64,000 nucleotides of DNA from Schistosoma haematobium (GCF_000699445.3 NC_067196.1:88080364-88144363); one strand, 5' to 3'; counted from the first letter of the stretch, positions 32,531 through 43,859 are shown. Made by a program: numbers and translations. Notes: generated by a model from the sequence alone, not told the origin.

Positions 32531-34052
32531 CTCAATTGGCTTCCGTCATACTTCGTAGATTGTTCAAAACCCGAGAAAGATTGACTCGCGAGGAGCAGGC
32601 TGGGTTTCGTTCTGGTCGAGGATGTATTGATCATATCTTCACCCTCCGCCAAATGTTAGAACACCGTCATACTTATCAAAGGCCAACAATCGTAGTGTTT
32701 CTTGACATCAGGGCTGCCTTCGATTCGTTGGACAGAGCTGTTCTCTGGGATTGTCTATTGAAGAAGGGTGTGCCTGAGAAGTTTATTAACATCCTGAAAG
32801 CCCTATATACAAACACCTCAGGCAGAGTGAGGGCATACAACCACCTAACTCCATTGTTCCATTCGAGGAGTGGAGTTAGACAGGGTTGTCCAATCTCACC
32901 ATTCCTCTTCAACTTTGCCATCGACAACATTCTGGGAACAGCTCTGATTGATGTAAGTAATAGCGGTGTGGATCTGTTGCCCGGAGAAAGACTTCTTGGC
33001 CTTGAGTATGCGGATGATACTGTCTTACTGTGCGATAATGCCCAAGTCATGCAATCCGCACTTAGTCAGTTGGCAATCAGTGTCCGTAGGTATGGTATGT
33101 GCTTTGCACCTTCGAAGTGCAAAGTACTTCTACAAGAATGGCAGAATTCTAACCCTGTACTCACCCTGGATGGTGAGCAGATAGAAGTAGTCGAGAAGTT
33201 CGAGTATCTGGGTAGCTGCATAAGTGCTGGTGGGGGTGTGAGTGATGAGATCAATGCACGAATAGTGAAAGCCAGAGCGGCTTATGCCAATCTAGGCCAT
33301 CTTTGGCGCCTTCGTGATGTTAGTCTGGCTGTAAAAGGTCGGATCTACAATGCGTCAGTGAGAGCAGTTTTGCTCTATGCTTGTGAAACCTGGCCTCTCC
33401 GAGTTGAGGACGGTAGACGACTCTCTGTGTTCGATCATCGTTGTCTCCGAAGGATCGCTGACATTCAGTGGCAACACCATGCCAGTAGTAATGCAGAGGT
33501 CCGGAATCGTGTGTTCGGACACAGAGGCGATAACGCAATTGGTGTCACCATCTTGAAACACCGACTTTGGTGGCTTGGACATGTTCTACGAATGTCGTCC
33601 AAGAGAATTCCACGTCGTGCATTATTTGTCGACGCTGGGACTGGTTGGAAAAAGTGGAGAGGTGGTAAGTGTATTACATGGTGTCGGGGTATGGAAGAAA
33701 GCTGCAGAGGGCTGGCTTGTGTTGGTCCTTCACGACTCCCTGGTTGGGGTCCGAGAGATGGTGCTACACAGTGGCTAGAGACGTTATCAGATATGGCTCA
33801 GAATAGAAGCCAGTTGCGATCCTGCTGTAACATTTTACTTTCTTCATGAAAAGTGGTTGCTTCTTCCTTAATTGAAAGATTTCTGATTGTACCTTTTCGC
33901 CTCCCCAATTATTACTATTATTATTATTACACTACCTTACACTAATCTGTTTGTTATTGTTTCTTTTTTTCTCTTCGAAATCTCATTTTGTGTGGCGCAT
34001 ATATATTTGGTGCCCTCTTGTACCAATATTTGTGTTCGAATACAACAAATAA
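32531..34052 (+). mobile_element. RTE-like non-LTR retrotransposon, 5'-truncated
   Basis: Open frame 32536-33849, then a ~200-bp 3' UTR ending in AACAAATAAA. The 5' end is fused to the antisense LINE in a head-to-head junction at 32530/32531. It is the least decayed LINE in the window. Confidence 0.88.
32536..33849 (+). CDS. Reverse transcriptase, C-terminal 437 residues (truncated)
   Basis: Copies element RNA into DNA at the insertion site. RT motifs in order: EEQAGFRSGRGCIDHIFTLR (about residues 18-38), VFLDIRAAFDSLDRAVLW (53-70, catalytic Asp), GVRQGCPISPFLFNFAIDNI (~112-131), LGLEYADDTVLLCD (~152-165, catalytic YADD). Then a thumb/C-terminal region with FEYLGSCISAGGGVSDEI, LLYACETWPL, LRRIADIQW and WWLGHVLRM, ending WGPRDGATQWLETLSD. 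The apurinic endonuclease and RT N-terminus are missing (an entire RTE protein is about 900-1,000 residues). The first Met is internal to the family's protein, so this is a remnant with no functional start. No stop or frameshift in 1.3 kb suggests a recent insertion. Confidence 0.88.
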   Translation: MASVILRRLFKTRERLTREEQAGFRSGRGCIDHIFTLRQMLEHRHTYQRPTIVVFLDIRAAFDSLDRAVLWDCLLKKGVPEKFINILKALYTNTSGRVRAYNHLTPLFHSRSGVRQGCPISPFLFNFAIDNILGTALIDVSNSGVDLLPGERLLGLEYADDTVLLCDNAQVMQSALSQLAISVRRYGMCFAPSKCKVLLQEWQNSNPVLTLDGEQIEVVEKFEYLGSCISAGGGVSDEINARIVKARAAYANLGHLWRLRDVSLAVKGRIYNASVRAVLLYACETWPLRVEDGRRLSVFDHRCLRRIADIQWQHHASSNAEVRNRVFGHRGDNAIGVTILKHRLWWLGHVLRMSSKRIPRRALFVDAGTGWKKWRGGKCITWCRGMEESCRGLACVGPSRLPGWGPRDGATQWLETLSDMAQNRSQLRSCCNILLSS

Positions 34053-34680
34053 AGGAAGCAGGTGAATTTTTTCAGTCACCTTGGCATCGCTTAGTGGCTG
34101 TTCATAAATTATCCGTCAGTCAATTGTAACGTAAAACGTCGTACGTCTATACATCGATCCAAGTTGTCACACCATGAATTATAGTCACACCCAATAAACC
34201 TAGGTATCAGTAGAACAAAACTAACATGATCACTACAAATCTTCAGCACTCTTTCGTCAGAATAGAAATAGCACTCCAGATCATGAACCACTTATTCGAT
34301 ATCACTTACAATAACTCTAATTCAATAATCCTAAGCATCCAACTACAGAAAAGCGTATGACATGACGTCAGGTATATATGGTACGGAGAGCTTTTAGAAA
34401 ATATCTATATTTTATACAAAAATCCTCAAACCAACAGAAATGGGAGATTATATTGATATCGATTTGTGTGGAAAAATTATAACGTGGCACTCAACAACTC
34501 TTGTTCATACTTTAGTAAATGGGTCAACGACGTATGCGATAATCATAAACGATATACTATTTACCTTACTTGTTCCTTCCTTCTTGACAAGACCTTTGAG
34601 ATTATTGAACATTACCAACTGAGTAACGCAATTTACAAAACTGACGGATTCAAAATCAAATGGTTCAAATAGTTGCGGAC
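34053..34680. other. Intergenic, short LINE traces only
   Basis: A trace of LINE 3' words (TCAATTGTAACGTAAAACG, CATCGATCCAAGTTGTCAC) near 34120-34175; the rest is unassigned. Confidence 0.4.
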
Positions 34681-37600
34681 GGAATAGAAGCTTTCGCCTA
34701 ACGGGCTTCCGGGTCTACAAGCTGTGGATCACCAATATCACCAGGCAGAAACCTAGGTATATTAACGATAACAGAGGAAAAAATGGTAAATCATAGTAAG
34801 ATATCTTTAGTCCTTAAAAATATATCAACTTGCCTCTTAAAGGACTTCTGGGTAGTCGCTTGGACTAGTTCAGTCAGCACCGAATTCCAGTATTTGACAA
34901 CTCTTAAAGTGTTGAAGTTGTGTCTACAGTCCGTTCTGCTATGTTGTGTCTCTAGTTTCTTGGTGTTACCCTTTAGGTTTGTGTTGGAGTTTGTAGCAGT
35001 AATAAATCTCCGAAATAAATAGGTCTGTAAGTTTTCGACATTGGATGCTGACCACACGTTTTAATGGACTCACCTAGCTGAAGGCGCTCGGTCATGCATC
35101 CGCACCAGATCACGTGTGGAAATGCCGTGCTCAATAACCCTTGTAATCACTAGCCTGATTAGATCAGTCGATTCACGATATATTGATAACCTCTCAGATA
35201 TATCTTCGAACCTCCTCTCCTCTGCCTTTTGATTTCACTTGGTGGGTACGCTTCATAATGGAAGGTGTTACTGATTAAAGCGTTGTCAAACTCCGAATAC
35301 CTGTGGCATCTTCAAGCTAAACTGGAGTACGTGTTTAAGGGGATGTTCAGAAGTGTCAAGTATACTATAAGCCATTAAAAACTCATCTCTAAGACTCATA
35401 TCCTCTAGTGGTTAAATGTTTAGTGGTTGGAGATGCTTTTCACAAGGTTTGAATTTGAGTCTCTGAACTGATTTTGTGGATCGCCGTCGGATACGTTCCA
35501 CAGTGTCCTTATCTTTTTGCAGTAAGAAAGGAAATACTATGTTTCCGTGCTCTAAATGGGGACGGATGAAACTGTTGAAGGTTGTGTGGAAAGCTCTTCC
35601 ATCAAATGGTCAGAAATGCGCTTCAATGTTACCAGTGCAAGGTTTGCTCGAAACGTGTGATCCAGCTTACTGCGTCTGTTGTATGCATTTACTATGAGAT
35701 CGTGCACGCTTCGTGGAATCAACCTTTGTAGTTGTCGCACTGTATCCAAGATGTGACAGCAAAATGGCATCCAGGTCGTTTGCATGAATTTTTCATGACT
35801 ATAGTGACGTAAATTATTTTATAGATCCTAGAGAAAACCTAAGACCGTAAAAAAACGTACACTGAAAACGCGTAAAAATGGATAAAAACGAGTGGTACAA
35901 AGGGTTAGGATAAACTAAAGCTAGCCTTTACTTGAAAAACTGAAAAAAAAACGAATAGTAAGCTAAGGCAAAACCACAGTTAAATATTAGGTTGGATAAA
36001 ACTCAAAAAAGTAATCTACCCAACGTATAGCTCAGAACAGATTCTTTAGATCAGAAATGGTACTTCTGTTGCGTTAGAAAACAGTAAAAGTTTGAAACAT
36101 GTAAATCACGTTGGGACTAATCTTCCCGTTCGCAAAGCGCGCACGTTGTCCTACAGCCTATAGTGGTTCTTTTCTAGTAAACTTCTGGGAGTGTCTGTCC
36201 TTGTCTGTGGTGGGACAGAGTGAAGAGATCTAGCTTCTCAAGCCACTTCTGTGTGGTAAACCCCGGGGTTCTGGAATTGCACGGGTAGCTGCCCTCCGTA
36301 ATTTTTCCAAAATGTGACACATCCAATCGTTACTAATTCCAACGCAAGCTGTCAGTATTATGTATTAGCTCAGTTTTGCTGATAATATTGGAGGGTACGG
36401 CAGCATGATCACTTTTCTCCAAGGGAGTCACGATTGAGTGGTTGTCAATTAAGAATCTTATGTTTGTAAGCATGCACTCTGAGCGTTATGGCGTCTGGCT
36501 ATTTCTTCGCCGAACTGCTATCTTCACAGCAGTAGACCGCGGTCTTACGATCATGACTCACTGTCACCCTAAGATACTTGTGAGACCGGTTCACGGGTAA
36601 TGGCACTTCCCCTATGCCGTATCCATTTACCTTTGTATCCCCAAGGTGCAAGTAGATACACTTCGTCGTGTTGGTATGTGCCAGACACTCTTCAAATCAC
36701 CTAGTCAGAATATTCGAGTCCGACGGAAGTGCTCATGCATCTGCGCCTCATGTTATTTCTCGCCAGCGCATAGTAACATTGAGGACTCAACAATACTTGA
36801 GAGTTCATTTACCTACAGTATTAAAAGTGAAGGACCTAAGATAAAGTCCTGTGGTATTCCACTATTCACTGGTTTCCAAATAGAGCACCTAGAATTTACT
36901 TTAACGTTCTGTCCACAACCTACTAGAAATCCTTGATCCGTTTTGGGGTAGATCCGTCAATGCCTAAATTTTCAAGCTCCAGTGGCAGTCTATTCGTTGC
37001 CACCTTATCAAATGACTTGCTGAAGTCTATGTATACTACATCCACTGACTTTCAATTGTTTATGTCCTCTATTCATTGCTCTTTTGCTACAATGAGATCT
37101 GCTGTGCATAATTATCCTTTACCGAAACCATGTTGTTCGCTGTTTAACAAGCTGTTGGTTTCCACGAATGTCATTATGGTCTTTTTGACTATTCTTTTCA
37201 GTATTTGAACTACGGCACTGGTGAAGCTAAGAGATTCTTAGTTCGATGGAACTTGTCTTGATCCTGTTTTGTGTATTGGAGTGACGACTGCATCCTTCCA
37301 GTCTGTAGGTAGCTCACCTCAGTCAAGTGACATATGGAATATCGTAGTCAGTGGAGCAACAATATATGGTTCACTTTTTCTCAAGATTTTAGGGTGTAGT
37401 TAAACTGGTCCTTTTGATTTTTACGTGATCGATGTACTGGAAACCTCCAGTACACCAATTTGGTCAAAGTCCACAGTGAGCATTTGATTTTGTGACGTTT
37501 TCCTTGAATATATTCCTTCTAGAAAGGATACCTTTGAGAAAATTATCCCGGAATGTTTTGCCACGGCATCTACTTTGTCCCAATCCTCCTCTGTAATTTG

Positions 37601-37700
37601 AGATCCGCTCCCTTCCTTAATTGGGTTGGAGTTCAATTCTGCGTTCCTGTTCTCTGATTTATGCACGAGAACAGTCTTTCTGGCTATTTGATTACAGATC
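34680..37700 (-). pseudogene. CR1/SR1-like LINE, decayed reverse transcriptase and 3' end
   Basis: Minus strand. 37708-37421 reads DWDKVDAVAKHSGIIFSKVS (pre-RT region). Near 37330 it reads ELPTDWKDAVVTPIHKTGS (RT start of CR1 type). About 37030 gives VDVVYIDFSKSFDKVATNRL (catalytic block). About 36850 gives SGIPQDFILGPSL (from SGIPQGSILGP). The C-terminus at 35057-34791 gives LRVVKYWNSVLTELVQATT. Frames shift repeatedly. Plus-strand ORFs here are shadows. Confidence 0.75.
34975..35320 (-). repeat. 345-bp segment repeated inverted at 41140-41482
   Basis: Part of the CR1-like 3' region (RRIRRGGSKIYLRGYQYIVN-type reading). By eye only a few differences per 100 bp from the inverted copy, much closer than any other CR1 pair in the window. 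Confidence 0.8.
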
Positions 37701-37957
37701 GAAATCATGAGTCAGTTGAAGCTAGACCACCATTGAAAACCTGGAAGCACTGGACGGCCGTTTCGTCCTAGTATGGGACCCCTCAGCAGTGCGCATCCAC
37801 GATCCCGCACCACGCGAGGCTCGAACCCAGGACCTGCTGGCTTCGCGCGCGAGCACTGCGCACTGCTGAGGAGTCCCATACTAGGACGAAACGGCCGTCC
37901 AGTGCTTCCGGGTTTTCAATGGTGGTCTAGCTTCAGCTGACTCATGATTTCAATCTG
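37698..37957. mobile_element. Fold-back Smalpha-type element inserted in the CR1-like LINE
   Basis: Left arm GATCGAAATCATGAGTCAG, right arm ..CTGACTCATGATTTCAATC. Between the arms the tRNA-like part is reduced to its antisense B-box half (GAGGCTCGAACCCAGGACC). The left ribozyme has core A9 changed (CTGAGGGG); the right one is intact. Confidence 0.82.
37860..37905 (+). ncRNA. Intact Smalpha-type hammerhead ribozyme
   Basis: Stem I GCACTG/CAGTGC (6 bp perfect), core CTGAGGA (37866-37872), stem II GTCC/GGAC with a 7-nt loop, GAAA (37888-37891), stem III palindrome ACGGCCGT without loop, cut predicted after GTC at C37899. All conserved core positions are present. Confidence 0.8.
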
Positions 37958-38004
37958 TGAAATTTCCAAAAATCTCCACAAACCCCTTCTGATACTTGAT
38001 TACA

Positions 38005-38450
38005 GGTTGGGTCAACTGAATATCATATTTTCGCTGAGATGCCAGAGTTGTAATTATACACTAATTTCGTACCGACCTGTAGCGGCACATTGTATTTGTT
38101 ATGCCAAGGCTGATGGTGATGTTCCAACATTTCTTCTCTTGTCTCAGTAAACTTCGAATATCCCGGTTGATCAAGGGGCAACCGTACTTCTTCTTCTTTG
38201 TGACCGTCCAATGTATAAATTGTTGAGTTACCTGATTGTATAGCTGCCTGCAACAAATCCATGCCTCCTACTAATGCGGCTGAGTCGGATTTGCAGTTTT
38301 CAGTCGATGCTGCAAAGTTGATCACCTTCATGTCTGCCTTCCATATGTTAGGACGTGTCGGTGCATATATTTGACAGGCTATCTCAGCCATGAACTTGAA
38401 TACGTTGACTGTATGATCGCTTCTAACCATAGTTGGAAGGAAAGCTTGTA
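38005..38450 (-). other. Unrecognised protein-like reading frame (about 140 codons)
   Basis: Frame open from about 38451 (LQAFLPTMVRSDHTVNVFKF) through KADMKVINFAA, ALVGGMDLLQAAIQSG and LDGHKEEEVRLPLDQPG to KLVYNYNSGISAKI, stop at 38023-38025. The composition is that of a folded protein, not of a chance ORF in A+T-rich DNA. No clear acceptor before it or donor after it. It could be a retrocopy exon, a fragment of an unlisted transposon, or part of a real gene. Confidence 0.35.
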
Positions 38451-38459
38451 GAATTATGG

Positions 38460-39480
38460 TCTACTATGATATTAGTACTGCTCTAATAATAGACCTAATC
38501 CTATAATTGTGGATTTGTCATGATATAACTGCCTAATCTATAGGATCTTACGTGGAAGTCACGTCATCGTCTACACCAACTCACTACATCGTAACAAATA
38601 CCAATGCATGATAAAGAACAAACTTAGGCTAGAGATAGAACAATATATTTAACATGAATAAAAGATATATAGTAACATTCAGCAGGGATCACGTCTGTAT
38701 GGCCGAGCCACGCCATACAATCAACTCCAAATAATTTAGTCCATTCTTCCCGCCCTCTTCATCGTTGAGTTTTTCTCCGTGTTAAATGTTGAATGTCCAT
38801 TTCCCACATTGTCTCGTATTAGGGCCCAATGCCAAAACAAGCTATTCACTAAAATCATCACCGTGTGTGAAAGAAATAGTTCAAAAGAGATGGAGAGTTT
38901 TGTAGGTAATATATGGTTGTATGTCAAATCTGTTGGAATAAAGTCAAGACGATTGTGGCTTCTATCCATTTGTAGTCAAAAAATGTTTTTGATTACTCTA
39001 ACTCTAAGTTTCCGCAATTTATGGACGGTGAATTTAAGTACCTACTTTAAGTCTTTTAAGTCTGTTTGACCGGAAATTAAGTTTACCCAAAAGGACGTAA
39101 TCCACTACAAATTATGGATAGTAGTATACTACGTATAATTTACTGTCACCCAGCAGAGCAACAGCTTACAAGACCCTGAGTTGCGGGCAACTGTATAAAC
39201 AGCTCATATGGTTAAGGTGGAATTGCTTCGTAGAATTATCGAGGTGATTGTTCGTTCGGAAGTTAGAGTGCGGCCTTGGTTAGAAACAGATATTATTCTT
39301 GATGTATTCCGTTTATAAAAAAGAGTACAAAAACCTATCGAATTAATGAATAAAGCAACAAAGTAAAATATATAGGAGCAAACTGAGCTACATGGCGGAC
39401 AGTATTTGTCCTCACAAAGTAATTATATTATATATATATACATATGGGTTTGAGTTATTACTGAAGCGTATTAATGACTT
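38460..39480. other. Unassigned intergenic DNA
   Basis: A ~40-bp word at 39385-39420 (GGACAGTATTTG region) recurs, inverted, at 46330-46370, so part of it is probably a LINE tail. No gene seen. Confidence 0.4.
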
Positions 39481-39507
39481 GTTCGTGTGGATAGAACTCT
39501 GATATTC

Positions 39508-40340
39508 CTATGAATTCACATGCACCTCACTAACTGCATTATTTAGGACTTCAAGCCTGCTTTTACATTTACTAAACCAAGATGCAGTCAAAGACAATTG
39601 GGAGCTGGTAAAAGTCACACTAATTTCCAGATCAGTATGCAGGCGATATGGGTGGGTGAAGTGCAAAGACACACTAAGACCCAACTCACCCAGAAGAAAC
39701 TCACTATCTCGTCTTCTAAAGTTCGCATAAACAAAAACAGTAATAAAGAAGGATGTTCTGCCAGAAGATATACAAGGAGAAAAATATGAATGACAAGGGT
39801 GGTTAGTATATGGTAGGATAACACCTGCCATGAGTTTGTATGACTTAAGGTGTCTATCCACAAATATATTCTTAGTGACCTCCAAATATTCACCACACAC
39901 CTTGCTAACTGTCTTCGGCACTCTCCACAATACAGCAAAGTCTTTTTTCAAACGCCCGGGAAAGAATAATGGAAAACAGTAAAGAATAATAGGTGATATT
40001 CGGGAATCGACAAATTATAGAAGTAAATGACGAGTAATCCCAAAAGCATGCAGCCTCTTTATTTAGTAAATCAAATAAAGAACCTCCTTCGATAATGATA
40101 AAACATAAAAGGACCAAGAGAGATCAGATGAAAAGGTAACACCAAGATATTAGACCTTCGACACTGGGTCTCCGATGGCACAAGCATTATGGGATCCCAG
40201 CATGGTGTTAAGTTTTTAAATTTCACATTCTTATCACCAGATACCTTCTTAGATATATAGATTATCTGTAACTTTCTCCACATTAGTTGAGAAGGACCTG
40301 TTGAGGACACTTGTGAATGAATAACACGGAACGTCAGCAC
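39508..40340 (-). other. Long overlapping minus-strand frames, unrecognised
   Basis: Three consecutive frames (40340-40071, 40117-39905, 39951-39508) run on with single frameshifts: KFKNLTPCWDPIMLVPSETQ, then IICRFPNITYYSLLFSII, then LWRVPKTVSKVCGEYLEVTK and DSEFLLGELGLSVSLHF. The pattern of one reading passing through frameshifts suggests a decayed coding sequence, perhaps an unclassified retroelement. I cannot assign a family. Confidence 0.3.
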
Positions 40341-40384
40341 ATTTTTAAGGAGGAGGTTTGGGATTCCATAACGTCCTGCATGAA

Positions 40385-40765
40385 CGTCTGGGTATCTGAT
40401 CCTCTCATCTAGATATTTCGTCAGGTTATCTGTTTTCTTGTTTGTTTTAGCACATCATTATGTCTATTGAGCTCACGACATATTCAGGCGCGTTTATGAA
40501 GAGCTTACAACCTTTCTCTGTACGGGTTACAAAAAGGTACAATCAGCGACGTCATGGTAGCTGGCAATATGCATTGAGACGAATGAACATTATTCATATG
40601 TCGATTACCGAACTCCAAACATCTAACCGGCCATCTTTCAATATTTATCGTCAGAATCGATCAAGATATAAGAAAAGGAAACTTGTTGAAATACTTTATG
40701 CTGAGAATTATATATTGTACCGAAACTATAATGTTGACTAGACCTTATAATAATAATAAATGTTG
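40385..40765 (+). repeat. Dispersed repeat family B, copy 2
   Basis: See 22229-22604; ends in (AAT)n at 40748-40762. Carries a 93-codon frame (40460-40741). Confidence 0.75.
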
Positions 40766-41139
40766 GGATGAATCAAGTGACTGGAAACATTTTCGAGTAT
40801 CAGACTCGGTGAAAATAGTAGTACGACCATTCTTCAAACCAGTGGATATAGGGAGAACGACATCAGATGACTGACGTACGAAAGACTTTTTGAAGTCATA
40901 AACATTCAGGTGGTTATCGCTTTTATTGTTCCTGTGACCTGTAAGTTCTTTAAAGAATTTCCACATAATTGGGGAGGTTTACAAGATAGGAGTTTCTGAG
41001 TAAACATTGAGTTGAGACGTCTAATCTCTAGGTTTATGAGACCATTTAGCTTACGAACTTCAATAGAATTTTTCTCCTTGTAAAATCTTTCTTTTACCCT
41101 CTGTAGCCGTTTTAGTTGTGGGATGTAAGTCGATCAAAA
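40745..41139 (-). pseudogene. CR1-like LINE fragment between endonuclease and RT
   Basis: The minus frame 40966-40745 reads MWKFFKELTGHRNNKS and FTESDTRKCFQSL, typical of the Trp/Arg-rich linker before the RT in CR1 elements. It may belong to the same insertion as 34680-37700, later split by other repeats. Confidence 0.5.
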
Positions 41140-41482
41140 CCTTGAAGATGCCACAGGTATTCGGAGTTTGACAACGCTTTAATCAGTAACACCTTCTATT
41201 ATGAAGCGTACCCACCAAGTGAAATCAAAAGACAGAGGAGAGGAGGTTCGAAGATATATCTGAGAGGTTATCAATATATCGTGAATCGACTGATCTAATC
41301 AGGCTAGTGATTACAAGGGTTATTGAGCACGGCATTTCCACACGTGATCTGGTGCGGATGCATGACCGAGCGCCTTCAGCTAGGTGAGTCCATTAAAACA
41401 TGTGGTCAGCATCCAATGTCGAAAACTTACAGACCTATTTATTTCGGAGATTTATTTACCGCTACAACCTAAAAATGGTTTC
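41140..41482 (+). repeat. Inverted near-identical copy of 34975-35320
   Basis: Begins CTTGAAGATGCCACAGGTAT and ends GACCTATTTATTTCGGAG. CR1-like 3' sequence on the plus strand. Confidence 0.8.
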
Positions 41483-42279
41483 ATTGGGATAACAAGTAAC
41501 AAAACAGAATTTAAAGTAACAAGTGATAACATCAGTAGTATTTTCCAATGAGCCATCTGTAAATAATCCCCAGTTAGTCGTACGAAACATGTTTTTTCAG
41601 GTTTTGACTATTTTTTTCTGAGTAATTTCTATATTTTACTTTCTTGATATAATGTAAGAGTGTACTCTTCTCATGCTTTCCGCATACTTTAGGTAGAACC
41701 CGAATTGTACAGTGATTCGAGCTGGAAAATAGAGCACATTTACGAGTCACATATGTACCCATATCATTAATTAAAAATGTCTAAATGAGCATCCAAACGA
41801 GGTGGTGGCTTAGTGATGTAAGCAATCTATAGCCACATGAATTGAAATCACCACATAGAATTGAAAGTGAACCACTGAAGGCAGTAACAGTAAATCCAGT
41901 GAATTCATCAGTGTGGAGTCACCAAGTGTTGGTAACATAAACATATTTGTATATATCAAAGTGTTTTTGACAGCATCTTGAAGTTAGACAGTTGATAAAG
42001 TCATTTGGAAACTTGAAACATGCAAAAGTAGATCGACACCAGCTCACGTTTACAAACGTAGCCACACTGGCGCCACACCTCGTTTTATTGCTCGGTCGAT
42101 TTTGATAATAGGTATTGAAATCACGAAGTGATACTAAGCAGTCGTCCTGTAAATCAGTTATTCAAGCTTCTTGAATTGTGATGACACCATAGTTACGACA
42201 TATGCCTTGACTTAGTTGGGATTAAAGATAGTCCACCTTATTAATTAGTGATCGACAGTTATAATTTAACAGCTTTGGA
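41483..42279. other. Unassigned
   Basis: No recognisable gene or repeat. Confidence 0.4.
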
Positions 42280-42500
42280 ACCGACGTATAAATAAGGTTC
42301 ATTCTCTCCAACGTATATTGCCAACCACCACGATGTATCTGATCGTATGTTTCTGTAACTCGTACGGCGAAACGTCATAAACCTTTTAAAACACATCTGT
42401 ATGGATTATGCAATAAACAGACATAATGATATGTTAAAACAGAATAAAAAAAACAGATAACTCGTTCGAATATTTAGATGGCAAAAACAGGTATCCAAGG
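42280..42500 (-). repeat. Dispersed repeat family B, copy 3 (fused to SR2)
   Basis: Antisense of family B 5' part; its end (GGCCTGCTTGAATACC, minus strand) joins directly to SR2-like coding sequence at about 42500. Confidence 0.65.
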
Positions 42501-43640
42501 TATTCAAGCAGGCCGCCATCAAATGTTTTCTCATATTCAAGGAAGTTGATGTATAAAGACTGATTCCATTCAATTGATTGACCAACGATGATCCTTAATG
42601 TCCTGATTTGTTCTGTGCACGACCAATTTTTACGGAATCCGGCCCACTGATCATGAAGCCAGGTGTCCACTGAACCTTTTATCCGGTTCGGTGCTTCTCT
42701 GGTCCCTTTACAGTTGTTCTCCACAGCAGTTTCCCCTTCTGTGAATAGATCTTGCAAGTCTTAGAACCTGTTGTTGAGAGTTAACTTGAATTTGTTCAGT
42801 TTGTCACTATGTCGGAGGAAGACTGTATTGGACCTTCGTAATTCCGTCTTTCCAGCTGTCTATTGTTTCTCTACCTTCAACTTCGTCTAGACCACAATCA
42901 CCAAGTGGTGATCCGAAGCTGTGTCAGTTCCTCTCCTGGTTCATAAGCTCTCCATTGACTTTCTGAATTTTTAATTGATGCCAATATGGTTGATCTGGTT
43001 CTCTGTAGTATGTTTTCGGTGATACATATGTAGCTTTGTGAATGCGTTTGTGGGTGAATATAGAAGTGCCACCTATTAACATTTTGCCGAATGTACATAA
43101 ATCCGCAAATCTGTCACCATTCTCGTTCCTGTCTCCCAGATACTCCATATCGTCCCGTGATATCAGCGTACCCGATTTCGTCCATTCCCGAGCTTGGCGT
43201 TCATGTCGCTCATCAGGATGGTCAGACACTTTCCTGGGCACTTCGCATTGATTGATTGTAGCCTCTCATAAAACTAATCTTTATCGTTACCATTGTTGTC
43301 TTTTCTGGGTGCGTAATACCGCATGACATTCATTGTGATTCACTCCTCCTTTCTTTTCAAGGATGATTTGAAGATTCTGAATAGATGCGATTACCATCTC
43401 ATCAGTGCATTTCGTGCTTCTTTGAACGGCATCAGTGCAACTGGTTGTGTGTGGAACATTTTCTTCTTTTTGACCGGCGTACAACAGAATCTCTCCCGAG
43501 TATAATTTTTTTATCCATCTATGGTCCGATAGGTTTCACTAGTTCCGAGATGTGTGCCCTCTTTTCCTCAGCTATTAAGTTGACCATACTGGTCTCCCAC
43601 ACTGTCTGAAAATTCCATGTATCTATATTAATTATTGCTC
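42500..43640 (-). pseudogene. SR2 (RTE clade) LINE: endonuclease and start of RT, decayed
   Basis: Minus strand. ENVPHTTSCTDAVQRSTKC (43460) and DDMEYLGDRNENGDRFADLC followed by GKMLIGGTSIFTHKRIHKAT (43150-43020) are APE-type endonuclease motifs. DQWAGFRKNWSCTEQIRTLR and SLYINFLEYEKTFDG (42650-42510) are RT motifs. Frameshifts separate them. Order and spacing match RTE-type elements. Confidence 0.82.
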
Positions 43641-43859
43641 TGATTACTAGAAAGGACAGGAAGAATCGACTTCTTAAATGGAACAAACAATTAATTCCTT
43701 GTTCGACTTTCGGATGACGTGAACTTGTTACATTATTCCACTTTAAACTCTAGGATCCTGGTATGTCTGGGCAGTGATCATATGGAAATTTAGCGATAAA
43801 TTAAGTCCTAAATCAAATAATTTTGTAAGTCTTTAACATTACTGCAGACCTTATTGATT

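Noticed and set aside
32128..32652. 174-codon minus-strand ORF
   Set aside because: Fusion of SINE-like DNA, the antisense LINE and the shadow of the sense LINE across two junctions.
36646..37208. Two plus-strand ORFs of 96 and 91 codons
   Set aside because: Shadows of the CR1-like reverse transcriptase on the minus strand.
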